Source of the DNA: Bugula neritina
Taxonomy: Eukaryota > Bryozoa > Gymnolaemata > Cheilostomatida > Bugulidae
Reading direction: 5' to 3'
Length of the DNA: 64,000 nucleotides
NCBI GenBank assembly: GCA_964035545.1
Contig: OZ037771.1
Coordinates: 1,860,001 to 1,924,000 of the forward strand
The notes under the pieces were generated by a model that ran no database searches, was not told where the DNA came from, and worked only from the letters and a program-made list of their open reading frames with translations. This document shows positions 1-10,923 of this stretch, piece after piece. Every line of letters begins with the position of its first letter. Position 1 is the stretch's first letter. The translations under genes were made by a program, and so were the position numbers.

Positions 1-1406
1 TACATACTCCCAGCGTACTTGTTTGCAGTAGATAGCAAGCAGTTTGCATTGTTGGCATTATCATATTTCTTTTGAGAGTATTTTGATATTTGAGCGATAA
101 ATTGTTGATAATTATTTTGGCAAGCTACCCAAAGATTATATAAGCTGTATCTAGTTCCTTGTATGGTATCACAGCCCCATGACTAGTATTAGACTAGTTT
201 CGGTTGTTTCAAATTTAGTTTTCAAAACACAAACGCACCAGGGTCTAGTAATTCTGACGTTGCTGCATATTTTAGTTCATTAATTAAACTTCACTGATCA
301 AAAACAACCTCTGTTTAACATACTTTAAAATAAACCAATTTTAATTAGAACTCAATGATAAACAAAACATACATGTAGGAGAACTCCAAAACAAGCAAGT
401 TTTTGAGTGAATTTTGAGTGAGTTTTTCAGTGAGTTTTTGAGTGAGTGAGTGTGTTAGTTAGTGAGTGAGTTAGTGTGAGTGAGTGAACAACAATTGTTG
501 GCAACCACAGTTAATGATTTACCTAGCAACTGGAGCGCAGGGGAATTTTTAGGTCCTTAGGATTTTAATAGCTGATTAACCTGGGACTTCCCCTTGCTTC
601 TCACATAAGACCCACAGGCTTTTGTTTGATTGATGAATAGCTTCAGATTAGCATTGATTTTGCTAACATAAGTATGTCAACATACATATATATGTTGCAC
701 TATGAGAATATTCATAACTCTAACAACCCACAAAATTAAGCATTTCACAAACATGGAAACTTATCTTGAAATTTTCCTGGAAGGGGAGTGTTCATACATT
801 GATAAAGTGTCACAGTTTAATGTTCACTTGATAAAGATTAATATTATAACTAAGAGCTTTTATCCTTACTGTCCATCTCACTAACAAAATCAAGCGTCAA
901 CTAGTCTCGTTACTTTATCTATCTTGGATATTTAAATTTATAATGAAGCTAACTGAAGTTTTAATGTGATAATTTAAATTTGTTTGATTTGGAAGCTTCT
1001 AGGCTTTATAAAACCTTTCTGAATGCATGTGTTATAGATTTTTTCAGTGGTTGTGCGCCCACAAATATATGGCCATTTTTTTCAAAAAACTGCAGCTATG
1101 AAATAAAAAACAAATTGGGGCACACATGGATGGTTTATTTTTGACTAATGTAAGCCCTCTTGCTAAGATATTTACATTATGTTTCCTGGCAGAATTGAAA
1201 GTAATGAGCTATAATATAATTATAAATAGAAAACAGTCAACTGTACAACTCTTAGAAATTACCCTGGATTTTTGTCAGCAGTTGCCAGCTCACAGTGTAA
1301 ACAAAGTTATCAAAAGTTATCAATACAATATATATGCATATCCAGCTTTAGATTAAACAAGGGTTTGTTTTAATAGATATATATTAGATTTAATTGCATG
1401 ATTTAG
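1..1406 (+). other. Intron 1 of TNF-A (partial), duplicated at 27622-28985
   Basis: No coding exon is seen here. The stretch aligns almost end to end with 27622-28985, which is intron 1 of TNF-B, so it is read as the corresponding intron of TNF-A. In TNF-B the first coding exon ends 541 bases before the matching point, so the TNF-A anchor exon should lie within about 0.6-0.9 kb left of the window. Contents are non-coding A+T-rich DNA and a GAGT-type simple repeat near 398-488. Confidence 0.75.
398..488. repeat. GAGT/GAGTTTTT simple repeat
   Basis: Short degenerate tandem copies of GAGTGAGTTTTT and GAGTGAGT. The same repeat with slightly different copy number is at 28013-28108 in the duplicate, so it predates the duplication. 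Confidence 0.8.
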
Positions 1407-4400
1407 CGCGGAGACAGTAGAGCGGAGAAGGCAACTCTAAGAGTCAAAAGGAACACACATGATCAAGATAAAGGAGAGGACGACCACATTCGGCTGGAGC
1501 ACCACGGTTAGTTAACTTGTATTACTTTTACTAGGAAATATGTAACATAAATATGTTGTATATTTCCTCAGAATGTTATTTGGTTCGTTCTATTGTTATA
1601 CTGTGCAACACGTGTGTAAAGGTGAAATGTATCAACCAAAGTTATGGGATAATCACAAAGTAAAACTTCATGTTTCAGGTATACCCACCCACCATGTTGC
1701 CTACATCTTTGGAGATCCCAAGAAAGTTGAGGAGCATGTTTTACGTAACGGTAACAGAAAAATATATAACAATATAGCTGTTGTAGTATAATTTAATTCC
1801 TTAATATTATATTACAATATAGCTGTCGTATTATTATAATGGAATAAATTTGTCATTAGTTTACATGGCATCAGCAAAACTCTAATAATAGTAAACAAAA
1901 ATCTTTTATCAGCTAAATTCGCATCTCATTGGAATACTAATTTTGCAAAACCTGGTGACTAAATATTTGGAGTACAACTCCTACTAACTCACACACATAC
2001 CTTGTTAGGAAAACTACATGATAATATATAGACATCAAACCTATAGTTTTTCAATAATGTATGACACTCATTCCTTAACTTTGCAATTTAGTATGTAATA
2101 TATTATGATCTCTATTAAGGCATGCTATGTGATCAGCTTTCATTACGTACATCTATATTTAAAAATATACTCACGGTCAGCTATAGACTGTGGTTTCACA
2201 CACCTTAAATTGAAAATTACAAACATTGGATTTTTGATTGTAAATTCTGATGACAATTCAATACAATAAAATTATTGAAGAAAAAAATAAGCTGCAATTA
2301 AAACCTGTACACGCAACTATTTTGTTCTTTAAAGCACAATCAAAGGCTTGCATTATATATGAAACTTGAATCAACAATCGATTTAATGAATAAATTGCAC
2401 TCTTGCTGTGAAAGATTGATAAAGTTAAAAACTTGCAAACAATAAATCGAGCAATATTTGCACACATTTTTTATGAAATGAAAAATAGAACAGAACTCAT
2501 TAACTTTTGGAGACAAATTACAGCTGAAATAAAAGCTTTGAAATAAAAGTTGCATGGATGAAGCTGCAGTGCTAACCAGATTATTATTCTATACACACTA
2601 CCTTCCTACCATTTTGGCAGATTCATCTCATTGGTTTTCAAATGACCTGTCTAACTACCATCGATCGGAATATGGAAACAAGTATTTTGAAAGAAATGAC
2701 AACCAGATATGGTGCCCTGCCACTAGAAGAAAGCGATATGGGCGTTATCAGACTACTGGTAAGTACATTAGTACTATCACTGATGTTTTCATTGCATGGT
2801 TAAACGTTTTAGGTTTAATTTCTTCTGACGCTCTGTTTAAACCAACTGGTAAAAAAGAAAATGGATGTGATGGCACCTTAATGGTTAATAAGAAACCTGG
2901 TGCATTTTTTGTGCAAAGAAAGTTCACGGACAGGCAGACAAAATGTTGTTAACTTGTAAGCCAGCTTTGAATCATAATTTTCGTGTGACACTGATCAGGC
3001 TACCACCTAACGAAGCCCAATTTTTGTTTCGAATAAAATGAGGCACAAATTTATAATTTAATATTGTAATATTTTATAGCTTTTCTTTATAATGTTTTTG
3101 TTAGACTTTGCAAATGATGACTCATTTTCAAGTGAGAAAATTGCCCTTATTGGCTTCTTTCCATAGTTAAGCATGACATAACAGCTACTTTTAATATTTT
3201 TAGGATGAGCAAAAATTTTTCGATAAAATAAGGTCTTAAACTAACTTTTTTATTCACTGATAGACAATATTTTTAGTACCAGGTTCGTTGGATTTACAAA
3301 TACTCTCAATGAACTTCAGCTGCACATTATTTGAAAACTTCCTTCAAACTTTTGGGACAAGCATTTTTATCATATCATAGTTAATGATTAGATATAATTA
3401 TTTATAATTGCTATATACCTTTAATACAAAGCAGATACATTTTAAATTTGTTTTTAGAATTTAAATTATTTTAAAAAAAATTTCAACTAAATTAAATAAA
3501 AGAACTGACCTCTAATTATCTGTCACAGGATCACCTTTTTTAAACTTAACTTACTGTTACACCCTTTTGACAATTTTTTTACATATTTGCTATTTGTAGT
3601 CAAAAATCCCTTTTACGACTACTTTGCAAAAGCTGGGTGGATGAAAAACAATCATCGTTCTCATGAAAATTACGAGCTGCACAGTGATGGGAAAATCTCA
3701 GTGAAGAAAGCCGGGCTGTACATTGTACACGCCAGTGTAAGTTTAATAAAAGCAACGTGGTGGTATTATAACAAAATCAAATGCTACTTCAAATTGTTTA
3801 AACATATTTTTCTCACATTTTGAATTAGTTATAACTGTTTAATTTTTTTGAATGTTTCTCGTTTATCTTCGTTTTATTCCTTAATAAAAATCTATAAAGT
3901 GCATCAACTAACAAAACTTATGCTGAACATGCAATCAAAATTATCTACTTTCGTAGTAAATAACGAAATTTCAACTTTACTTTTCAGATCCATTTCAGCG
4001 ACCTAACGAAAAGGGATAACCCATACTATGGAGTATACAAGACTGACCGTAATGAGAATAATACAGCTTTAATTAGTAAATGTGTTGCGACAACATTTGA
4101 AAACCCAGAAGAAGATATACTAGGAGTGTACCCATGTCAAGCGTGGCAGGTGAGGCATAAGTTGCACTTGTTTATGCAAATAAAGTAAGAAAATAATAAA
4201 CAGTTAACTGCTTTCAAATTGCTAAGCTATAACGCTCATTAAATAGCTGCTTTGTCTGAGTTGCACAAGAATACAAGAAAAAACATGTTGATCTAAGTGA
4301 AAATATTTATCAATATTAGATTTTGTTATAAACTTTGCAAATATCTGTTGAGATAGGTGAATTAATTTGGATGTGCTAAAACATACAATCTTTTAAAATT

Positions 4401-4807
4401 TAGTAAAACAGCACTACCCAAACTATTGTAGATATGTTTAACTACAAATTGTAATATTTAATTTTTTAGAATTTAATTTTGTTTTCTGTTGTTGTACTAT
4501 ATATAAAGACAGCAAACTTCAATCTAATTTTTCAACATTACATATTATACAAAGAGCTGAATGACTAACACATATTGGGAATTCTGAGACAGTTTTAAGC
4601 ATCTCAGCTGACACTAATGTTTATAAATAATTGAATACTTTCTAATTTAATAGATATTTAATAATGTTTGTTTTAATCTTGTAGCTGGTGCCTCTAGAGC
4701 AAGGAGATTTAGTTTACCTGAAAATTTCTGGTTACAACTGGTTTAGAGTTGAGAAAGAAACTTTCCACCTTGCCCTGATACGCCTTAACAAAGAAAGACT
4801 AGAGTAA
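1407..4807 (+). CDS. TNF-A: TNF superfamily ligand, 5' partial (exons 2-7)
   Basis: Secreted or shed cytokine that would bind TNF receptors as a trimer. Exons by GT/AG and frame: 1407-1506, 1679-1750, 2621-2758, 3600-3736, 3988-4149, 4685-4807 (stop TAA). Exon 2 encodes the extracellular stalk with a furin site (RVKR). Exon 3 starts the TNF homology domain (HVAYIFGD). Exon 4 has the conserved IWC motif, exon 5 the strand GLYIVHA, exon 6 YYGVYKT and two cysteines (SKC and YPC), exon 7 GDLVYLKISGYNWF and the final strand FHLALIRL. The cytoplasmic and membrane exon lies outside the window. Exon lengths and phases equal those of TNF-B exactly (100, 72, 138, 137, 162, 123). Exon 4 encodes an extra basic run, RRKR, absent from TNF-B. 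Furin-released, cysteine-paired TNFs such as EDA and Eiger are the closest in style, but no collagen repeat is present and orthology is not claimed. Confidence 0.9.
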
Positions 4808-5716
4808 AGTTGTAGTAGAACTAACCTAGCAACCAGACTAGCAGCAATCATAGCAACTGACCTAGCAACCAGCCTGACAACAAACTTGGCAACCAGCCTA
4901 GCAACAAGCCTAGCAACAAGCAGAGCACCCTTTAAAAGTTAGAAAGCATGTCTAAGCATATTTTTTAGTTGGTATTTTTGTAGCTTTACAAAAACAGAAA
5001 TTTAAAAAACAAGTTATTCAAGCTGCTTTTATAAGTTTAAATGTTTAAGTTGCATATCTAAGCTTTTTGAGTGTACATTTTAGTAAAGTAAGACAGTCGT
5101 TTAATTTTTGCTAATGCATGTAAAATTTCTTTTTTTTATATTTTTGCTGTAAAATAATTTTGTTTCATAGACTTATATGTTCGTATATAAGCATGCATAC
5201 AACTTTCTCTATAATTTGATAGTATTTGATATTTTATTGGAAATCCCGGTACATAAAACTACATATTTTATATAATATACTATCTCACTATATTTTTAAT
5301 CATATATAAATGATTTACTAGTAAATGATATAGTAAATATATTTTATTTGACTGACTTTCACAACGCCTGTACAAATATAACAATCATGCAAATACACAG
5401 ATGAAAATTTAATGAACGAATAACAAGTTAATAAAACTATAGCAATGTAATGTAAATCTAGCAGTTTCATATAAATATAATGTTTGAATTTTAAAACATA
5501 GAATCCCCTATCAAAGAAGAATTATAATTATAAAATTTAGCCAAAGTTCTAATTACAGTGGCAATTTGACAAAAATAAACTATTTCTAATAAATACTGAT
5601 TTTATAAACATGTTAGAGTTAATAATGGGCAGGTGTTTACCTAAGAGAAGCTAATGCTAGTATATATGCAAAACAATTCCATTTATATAACTGATTATTC
5701 TTTTTTCATTTTCATA
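4808..5716 (+). other. TNF-A 3' flank fused to a P-gene 3' flank
   Basis: There is no gene here. The first part (to about 5310) is TNF-A 3' UTR and flank, matched at 32380-32840. From about 5315 to 5590 the sequence matches the region downstream of the P3 gene (about 25585-25960), so the TNF flank and a P-gene 3' UTR are joined near 5310-5320. Confidence 0.6.
4826..4926. repeat. 12-bp minisatellite in TNF-A 3' UTR
   Basis: Eight or so degenerate copies of the unit CTAGCAACCAGC directly after the stop codon. TNF-B has only about three copies (about 32395-32430), so the array changed length after the duplication. Confidence 0.75.
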
Positions 5717-5773
5717 GATGAAGAAACTGTATCTTCAGTACTGAAAGGTCTTGCTGAGTTTTTGCAAGGTTGA
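5717..5773 (+). pseudogene. Relic of a P-gene C-terminus (copy 1)
   Basis: An AG-preceded stretch reads DEETVSSVLKGLAEFLQG then stop, which matches the C-terminal end of P proteins (DDDTVASVLEDLDEF). No P domain precedes it. Equivalent relics lie at 12716, 19121 and 33318, always between a 3' flank and the 3' end of an M1 gene. It may be a decayed P gene, or an unused or alternative terminal exon. Confidence 0.5.
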
Positions 5774-6225
5774 AGTGCCAGTTTACCATCTTATAGTGTT
5801 TCAAATAAATAATAACTTGCACTCTCTTTTATGTTAATATATTCCGTTATACTAATTACTATTATAGGCTTTAAACCTGTTCATTAGCATTCTAAATCCT
5901 TATTCTACTAGAAATGGGAAATTATAGCTTGACTGCTAATGATAAAAAAAGAGTGACTAAATTTTACAGATAAGTTTATTCTCAAAGTGAACAGAGCCAT
6001 CTGTTAAATACAATTTATATTTTCCAGCATAAAAAAGACTGCAACTCTACATACATATACCAGTTACATAATATATGAATAAAAGCTTCTCAAAACACCA
6101 GAAAAGGGCAAAACACAGGAAAACATTTAGGAAGAAATGGAAAGGGAATTTGTAGATTAGAGTTTATTTACAAGCTAATGTTGTGAAGAGTTAAATATCT
6201 CTGCATGTCAGTTCAGGTTGATGGC

Positions 6226-6768
6226 TCAAAGGTTATGGAAATAGTCTAATATAGAAGTTATGACTTCATCACTTTCAGCTTCATCATCTACAGGTGTGTG
6301 AGTTGTCTCCCCAACACTGGGTGTGGTATTACCAGCATTACTTGCATTCTCTTCTGTATTTGGTTGGTTATTAACATGTCCATTGAGGTCATGACCTTCA
6401 AGATGGTCACTGTGCACAACTCGGCTTCTACTTTGACTTTTTAGTCTTTCTAGCTGTTCGGTTCGGCCATTTTGTACTCTACTTCCTTCACCATTGTTTG
6501 AAGAATTTGAAGGAAGGACATGGGAACACAGTCCTTCTTCTGGACACATTTTTAAAAACTGCTTTCTAAATCGAGACTTGGGCAAGAAGTAAATTCTGCA
6601 GAGAGTGTTACGAAGAATCAATTGCTTTTGCAAGTTTTTATCCTTTGCTTTGAGCTCTTCAAAATTTTCCACTCCTAGTTCAAACCATTGCTTTCGTCTT
6701 TTCTCTATCTTCCTCTTGATGCAAAAACAAGAGCGGTTGCCTCTGTTTCTTCTAATGGTGACTCTCAT
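6226..6768 (-). CDS. M1-1: small CxC-x64-CxH family protein, 180 aa
   Basis: I do not recognise this family. The protein has a basic N-terminus, C14-F-C16, a Lys/Arg/Leu-rich predicted helical region (about 17-65), FRKQFL (about 67-72), then PEEGLCSH with C81 and H83. Spacing between the second and third cysteine is 64 residues. Residues 85-160 are a polar, low-complexity linker and the end is acidic then hydrophobic (ESDEVITSILDYFHNL). The ATG at 6768 follows an AG acceptor (exon begins 6775), so the 5' UTR is split. The likely first exon is at about 7371-7388. AATAAA on the minus strand lies at 6163-6168. Copies: 13232, 19636, 33835. The domain is nearly identical between copies while the linker varies, consistent with selection on the domain. 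A metal-binding, intracellular, possibly nuclear role is inference. Confidence 0.75.
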   Translation of the reverse strand: MRVTIRRNRGNRSCFCIKRKIEKRRKQWFELGVENFEELKAKDKNLQKQLILRNTLCRIYFLPKSRFRKQFLKMCPEEGLCSHVLPSNSSNNGEGSRVQNGRTEQLERLKSQSRSRVVHSDHLEGHDLNGHVNNQPNTEENASNAGNTTPSVGETTHTPVDDEAESDEVITSILDYFHNL

Positions 6769-6822
6769 TTTTTACCTATAAATGAAGACATAATATAAGT
6801 TTAAGGTTTTTTACTGCTTTGA

Positions 6823-6950
<128 letters not shown>

Positions 6951-7370
6951 AGTAAAAGTGAGAGTGTGAGAAAGTGTCATAGTTTAAACAGAACAAATGA
7001 AATTATAGTGCAATTAATTCATGTATTGTGAGAGTGAAACCCAGGCCTAGCATGGTCAAATTTAAAGTAGGTACAGAAATGTACTCAGCTTGTGTATGTA
7101 ACTTCTAAAAATAAGACTCAACTCTAAGTTCAAATGTAAAAATATTCTCAATTCAAAATGAAATAATTTTATTTTATGAAACAATACACTTTGCACTGTT
7201 TTGCCAGTAGTTGTTTGAAAAATCATCTTGTTTTGTATCTGGAAAACTTATAAACAAAGCCAACTTTAAAATCAATGAATTTTAAAATAGAATTAAAATT
7301 TAAACTACTTTTATAGTCAGTGTTTTAAATCTTCCTTTTCAAAAACTTGTATAGTTTGTAGTACTCCTAC

Positions 7371-7420
7371 CTTGTTAGAAGAACTCCCTGTATTCAATCA
7401 GTTACACTGTTTTATATTCA
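7371..7420 (-). promoter_or_regulatory. M1-1 promoter: TATA and short 5' UTR exon
   Basis: On the minus strand a TATA-like element (TGAATATAAA, 7411-7420) is followed about 30 bases later by a short leader ending AACAAG and a GT donor (7370-7369). The block is repeated at 14318, 21307 and 34580, and a diverged form precedes the chimeric gene at 37478. No transcript is available, so the start site is inferred. Confidence 0.45.
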
Positions 7421-7468
7421 AATTGAGTCCTTTTTACCAACTCTTACTGAGTATTTTCTGTATTTCAG

Positions 7469-7563
7469 ATCTGTTAGAGAGTGGAAACACAACCCGCTTC
7501 TACCAAAACGTAAATAGAAATGGTAATGGTGGCAAAGCTCTGATAATCTTTCGGCTTTATTAG
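7469..7563 (+). other. Conserved 95-nt open stretch opposite the M1-1 promoter
   Basis: After TTTCAG, a 95-base frame reads as a short C-terminus ending ALIIFRLY and stop. It is exactly 95 bases, in frame and ended by TAG in all four M1 upstream regions (7469, 14416, 21405, 34678). It could be a terminal exon of a plus-strand transcript, or conserved upstream regulatory DNA of M1 that is open by chance. Confidence 0.35.
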
Positions 7564-8440
7564 TAGTTGCAGCTTTCTATTGTGTTTATTTAAATAGGCA
7601 TTCATAAAATAGCTTTTTCTCCTGTAATTAAAATATGCAGAGTTGTAATGGACATGTTATAGAATTGTAATATAATTTTATCTATTGTAAGCATTTTTTT
7701 TCAACTTTATCGTCCTGATTGATATTAAATTACTGTGAGAAGACATATTGCAACTATCCATGCTACCATCTAAACTTTAACGTTACAAATTATTTTTTAG
7801 AACCGTTTTAAAAAAATTATCTCTCATCATTTTTCTAATTCAATTATTACAGTAAAAAAGTACTTTAAACATAAAAACCATAAGTAACTTTTATAAGAAA
7901 AATAGTGTTTGGTAAATAGATATTGCTTGACGGTATTTAAACTAAAATCCAAATGATCTAAACAATTGTTTAACAAACATTTATAAACATCTTCAGTGAA
8001 ATAATAAGCTATTAAGAATGAGAAATTTTTGTTAAATGTAGCCATAGGAAAAAAATTATGTAAACTAATTAATAGCCAATTAAGAGTTTTCAAGAATAAC
8101 CCATATCAGCTATAGTGTGCCCTCAATTAATTGTCTGTTTATGCAACAGAAATGTTTCCAGAATAGAGAATGAAACTCTCAACACAATAATTTTTGATGT
8201 GAGTACATTTTAAATTAACAGTTGTTTAAATAGAATTGAAGTATATTTTCTTGGAAAAATATGTTCAACACATAAACATAAACATAAAAGTTGTTGCAAA
8301 GGGACAAACTTTGTTACTAAATATATATGTAAATTAATGGTACTGCGTAATGACATAAGAAATCTGAAGAAAATTATATAATGTCAATATAGTGAGAAAA
8401 TTCAATAATTAAAAAGTTTCAGTCAAGCCTCTGAACTTTG
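7564..8440. other. Unit 1 intergenic DNA
   Basis: No supported gene. The first part resembles the region after the conserved 95-nt stretch in other units. From about 8100 it resembles P-gene upstream DNA (compare about 11490-11790), belonging to the P0 pseudogene. Confidence 0.5.
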
Positions 8441-8590
8441 AAAGCCATGTTTCAATTAGTAGACTTTAGAAATAATAGGTTGGAAACAGAGGCGTAGAGT
8501 TTTGGTTGCCTTTAGTTTATAAACTAAAGGCAACCAAAACTCCACACCTCCGTGTACAACCTATTCTTTCTAAAGTCTACTGATTCAAAC
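8441..8590. repeat. Inverted repeat of about 150 bp, almost no loop
   Basis: The two arms meet between 8520 and 8521 at a TTTATAAA core. The arm containing GGTTGCCTTTAGTTTAT is mirrored by ATAAACTAAAGGCAACC, and pairing continues outward through TAGACTTTAGAA/TTCTAAAGTCTA to about 8441 and 8590 with a few mismatches. The left arm's outer part belongs to the upstream region shared with P genes (AAGCCATGTTT). A folded-back duplication or a MITE-like element are both possible. Confidence 0.85.
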
Positions 8591-8946
8591 GGAAAATAAA
8601 TAAAATATAAAAAGGCATCAAACTGGAATGTTATAAATAATATTTAAATTTAAGGCTTAATTATTTTTATTTATTAAACAAACAAGTTCACAAAATATAA
8701 ACATTATCAGAAGTTTAGAAATTGCCACCACATTGGTGAAAAGTAGGTTTTTCTTCAAATATTTTATTAAATTAAACATAATTTCAGCCTGATTTTTGGG
8801 ACACTCTCTCAAGATAGATTAATCTGCTTGAGTTTGACCTAAATTAATTCTGAAGTCAAAATGAGAGCATGCATGTAGTATACATATCTTGTGGACAGAT
8901 GACTCATGTTTAATTTGCTTTACTCTAGTTTTACAAAGTTGAAATC

Positions 8947-9280
8947 ATGATAATTCGACACCAGGACAAAGAGCAGACGACTCTTGTTTTTGTATAAAAG
9001 AGAAAATAAAAGATAAAGAAACAATATTGAATATTGGGTCAGAGGAAATACACAAACTAAAAACCAAAGAAAGAAGTCTTCATAAAAGTCTGGCTGTACA
9101 TAAGGAATTCAGCAAACAATTTTCAGGAGCAACTGTTGTCTGCTTGCCTAGAGGTGGAGTGTGTTTACACACTGAAAGGAAATCAGGAATACCCCCCTAC
9201 AAAACAGCAGAAAAAACTCATGCATAACTTTTAATAGATGAAGAAACTGTATCTTCAGTACCTACTAAAAAAGTTTGTTG
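8947..9280 (+). pseudogene. P0: frameshifted, internally deleted P-gene copy
   Basis: Homologous to the P genes at 12007, 18415 and 25024. The ATG at 8947 is followed by a small indel, so the frame that contains ADDSCFC is not the ATG frame. The domain then continues (IGSEEIHKL, KTKERSLHKSL), loses about a dozen residues before the second cysteine motif, and keeps a changed GGVCLH. The tail ends early (KTHA, stop about 9226) and is followed by the relic DEETVSSV. It lies between M1-1 and M2-1, where units 2 and 3 have no P copy. Confidence 0.75.
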
Positions 9281-9344
9281 AAAAGTTAAAGTGCCAGTTA
9301 GTCATCCTAAACAAACAGCCTTCAAATGAGATTGAACGGGATGA

Positions 9345-9395
9345 CTGTGGATTTACCAAGCCAGTGCTCTAACCTCTAGACCACAGCTGCTCCCT
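9345..9395 (-). mobile_element. Fragment of tRNA-derived SINE
   Basis: On the minus strand it reads GAGCAGCTGTGGTCTAGAGG then a box A-like stretch, matching the 5' part of the fuller copy at 38522. The 3' part is missing. Confidence 0.6.
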
Positions 9396-9399
9396 ATTT

Positions 9400-9954
9400 C
9401 CATGAAACAAATTCATTAGGTTATCTTTATGCAGTGCTTTTGATTCAATGACCAATAGCAATTAGGCACAAGCTTTCTATTTTATCAGTTATTACTTGTA
9501 GTGCAATCTTGCAAAATATGTGATGCCATGCTACATTAAATGTACTTTGAACTGGTTTTAATAAATTTAATTGGTTTTTTGCATGTGTTTTATTCTTAAA
9601 ACGCTAGTAACTCAAGTTAAATTGTGATTCGTTCTGGAAATAACAAAATATTTGGCCTTCTGTTGCCTTGCTGGACATGCTTACTTCATGCACAATCATA
9701 GTATTCGAAAGTAATATTATTATGTATATAGTTATATTTTTCAAGATTTATTGAAGTTTAAAAGAATTAATTGTAGATGAGTAAATACAATAAATGAAGT
9801 AAAAGGAAAATGTGTCAAGTTACACAATATAAAGAGATAAGAACATTTGTCAAGATAGCAGGTTAAATTAGTAAAATTAATTATACCAATTACATTTAAA
9901 AAACTAGTATTAGTGTTATAAATATGCTTGTTTATAATATTAGTAAGTTGTATT
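9400..9954. other. 3' flank of M2-1
   Basis: No gene here. It contains the M2-1 3' UTR on the minus strand, with AATAAA at 9752-9747. The stretch from about 9535 is shared with the M2-2 flank (about 15957). Confidence 0.6.
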
Positions 9955-10572
9955 CTAGAGTGTCTGAAGATATTGTTCCAGGAAGTCTGTAGCTCTCTTA
10001 CATTCATCTTCATCATTGAAAGCTTGAGGGAACTCATTAGAGCTAATGGAACTAGACAAGAGAACATTGTGATTAAAATTATCACTGTTGTTACTTTCTT
10101 CCATCTCTTGCATGATATTATAGAGATCTCCTTCTTGGTCATTATCAGTGCAACTCTGTTCACCAGAGTAATCACTGGGGTTCTGTTTTTCAAGATAAAT
10201 ACTAAAGCTCTCCAATTCAAGGCTAATCTCACTGTTATACTCCATTTGACCTTCCCCTTGATCTTCATTGACTTCACTTTCATCATCACTACTCTGTGCT
10301 TCAAAAGATGTGAGCACATGGGTGCAAAACCCTTCTTCTGGGTGCATCTCTAAATATTGCTTTCGGAAATTGGACTTAGACAGCAGCTTTATATTGTTTC
10401 TTGTTCTACGAATTGCCAACTGTTTTCCTAGGTTTCTTTTCTTTTTCTTCAGCACTTTCAGATTCTCTTTTCCAAGTTTCAGAAGTTGGTTTCTTTTCTC
10501 TGCCATTTTGTAGTCAATGCACGCACATGCACTGCTACCATCTGCCCAGCTTCTTCTAATAACAACCCTCAT
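9955..10572 (-). CDS. M2-1: small CxC-x64-CxH family protein, 205 aa
   Basis: Second subfamily of the unknown domain. ATG at 10572, eight bases after a TTTCAG acceptor (exon begins 10580). An in-frame upstream ATG lies partly in the intron and is rejected. Cysteines C16-A-C18, then a Lys-rich helical stretch (KVLKKKKRNL), FRKQYL, and HPEEGFCTH with C83 and H85, so x64 spacing is kept. In place of the first cysteine of the M1 CPEEG motif there is histidine. Residues about 95-190 are strongly acidic and serine-rich. The end (RATDFLEQYLQTL) is a short amphipathic segment. The basic domain with an acidic tail resembles a small regulatory nuclear protein, but this is inference. The 5' UTR exon ends at 10924, and the promoter region is shared with P1. 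Confidence 0.75.
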   Translation of the reverse strand: MRVVIRRSWADGSSACACIDYKMAEKRNQLLKLGKENLKVLKKKKRNLGKQLAIRRTRNNIKLLSKSNFRKQYLEMHPEEGFCTHVLTSFEAQSSDDESEVNEDQGEGQMEYNSEISLELESFSIYLEKQNPSDYSGEQSCTDNDQEGDLYNIMQEMEESNNSDNFNHNVLLSSSISSNEFPQAFNDEDECKRATDFLEQYLQTL

Positions 10573-10923
10573 AGTAGTATCTGAAATAAAAAACCACACG
10601 TTACAGAAGTGCTTGCAATGTTTTTGTGCTAAAGAAAAGTTACAGATTGTAATATATGTTACCCTCAGCTAAATATTACACTTCTGTTTAGAACAAGTAA
10701 AGAATATTTACTGTAATACCACTGCAAGAACCTATATCATAGTCTTACTTTCTTATTTTTATTCAAAATTGTGGAATGAAAACAAAACTTTCATGCAATA
10801 AAAAATTTATATTTCACATAAAATATAGTTTTTATGTAAATAACTTGAACTTGTCATGAACAATTTTGTTTAACTTAAATAATTATACAACAACTCCTAG
10901 ATTTTGAAATAAATTAGACTTAC

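Noticed and set aside
9741-10353. Plus and minus frames overlapping M2-1 (and the same at 16339-16919 and 22737-23568)
   Set aside because: They are out-of-frame or antisense shadows of M2; only the M2 frame is conserved with the cysteine motif and keeps its splice acceptor.
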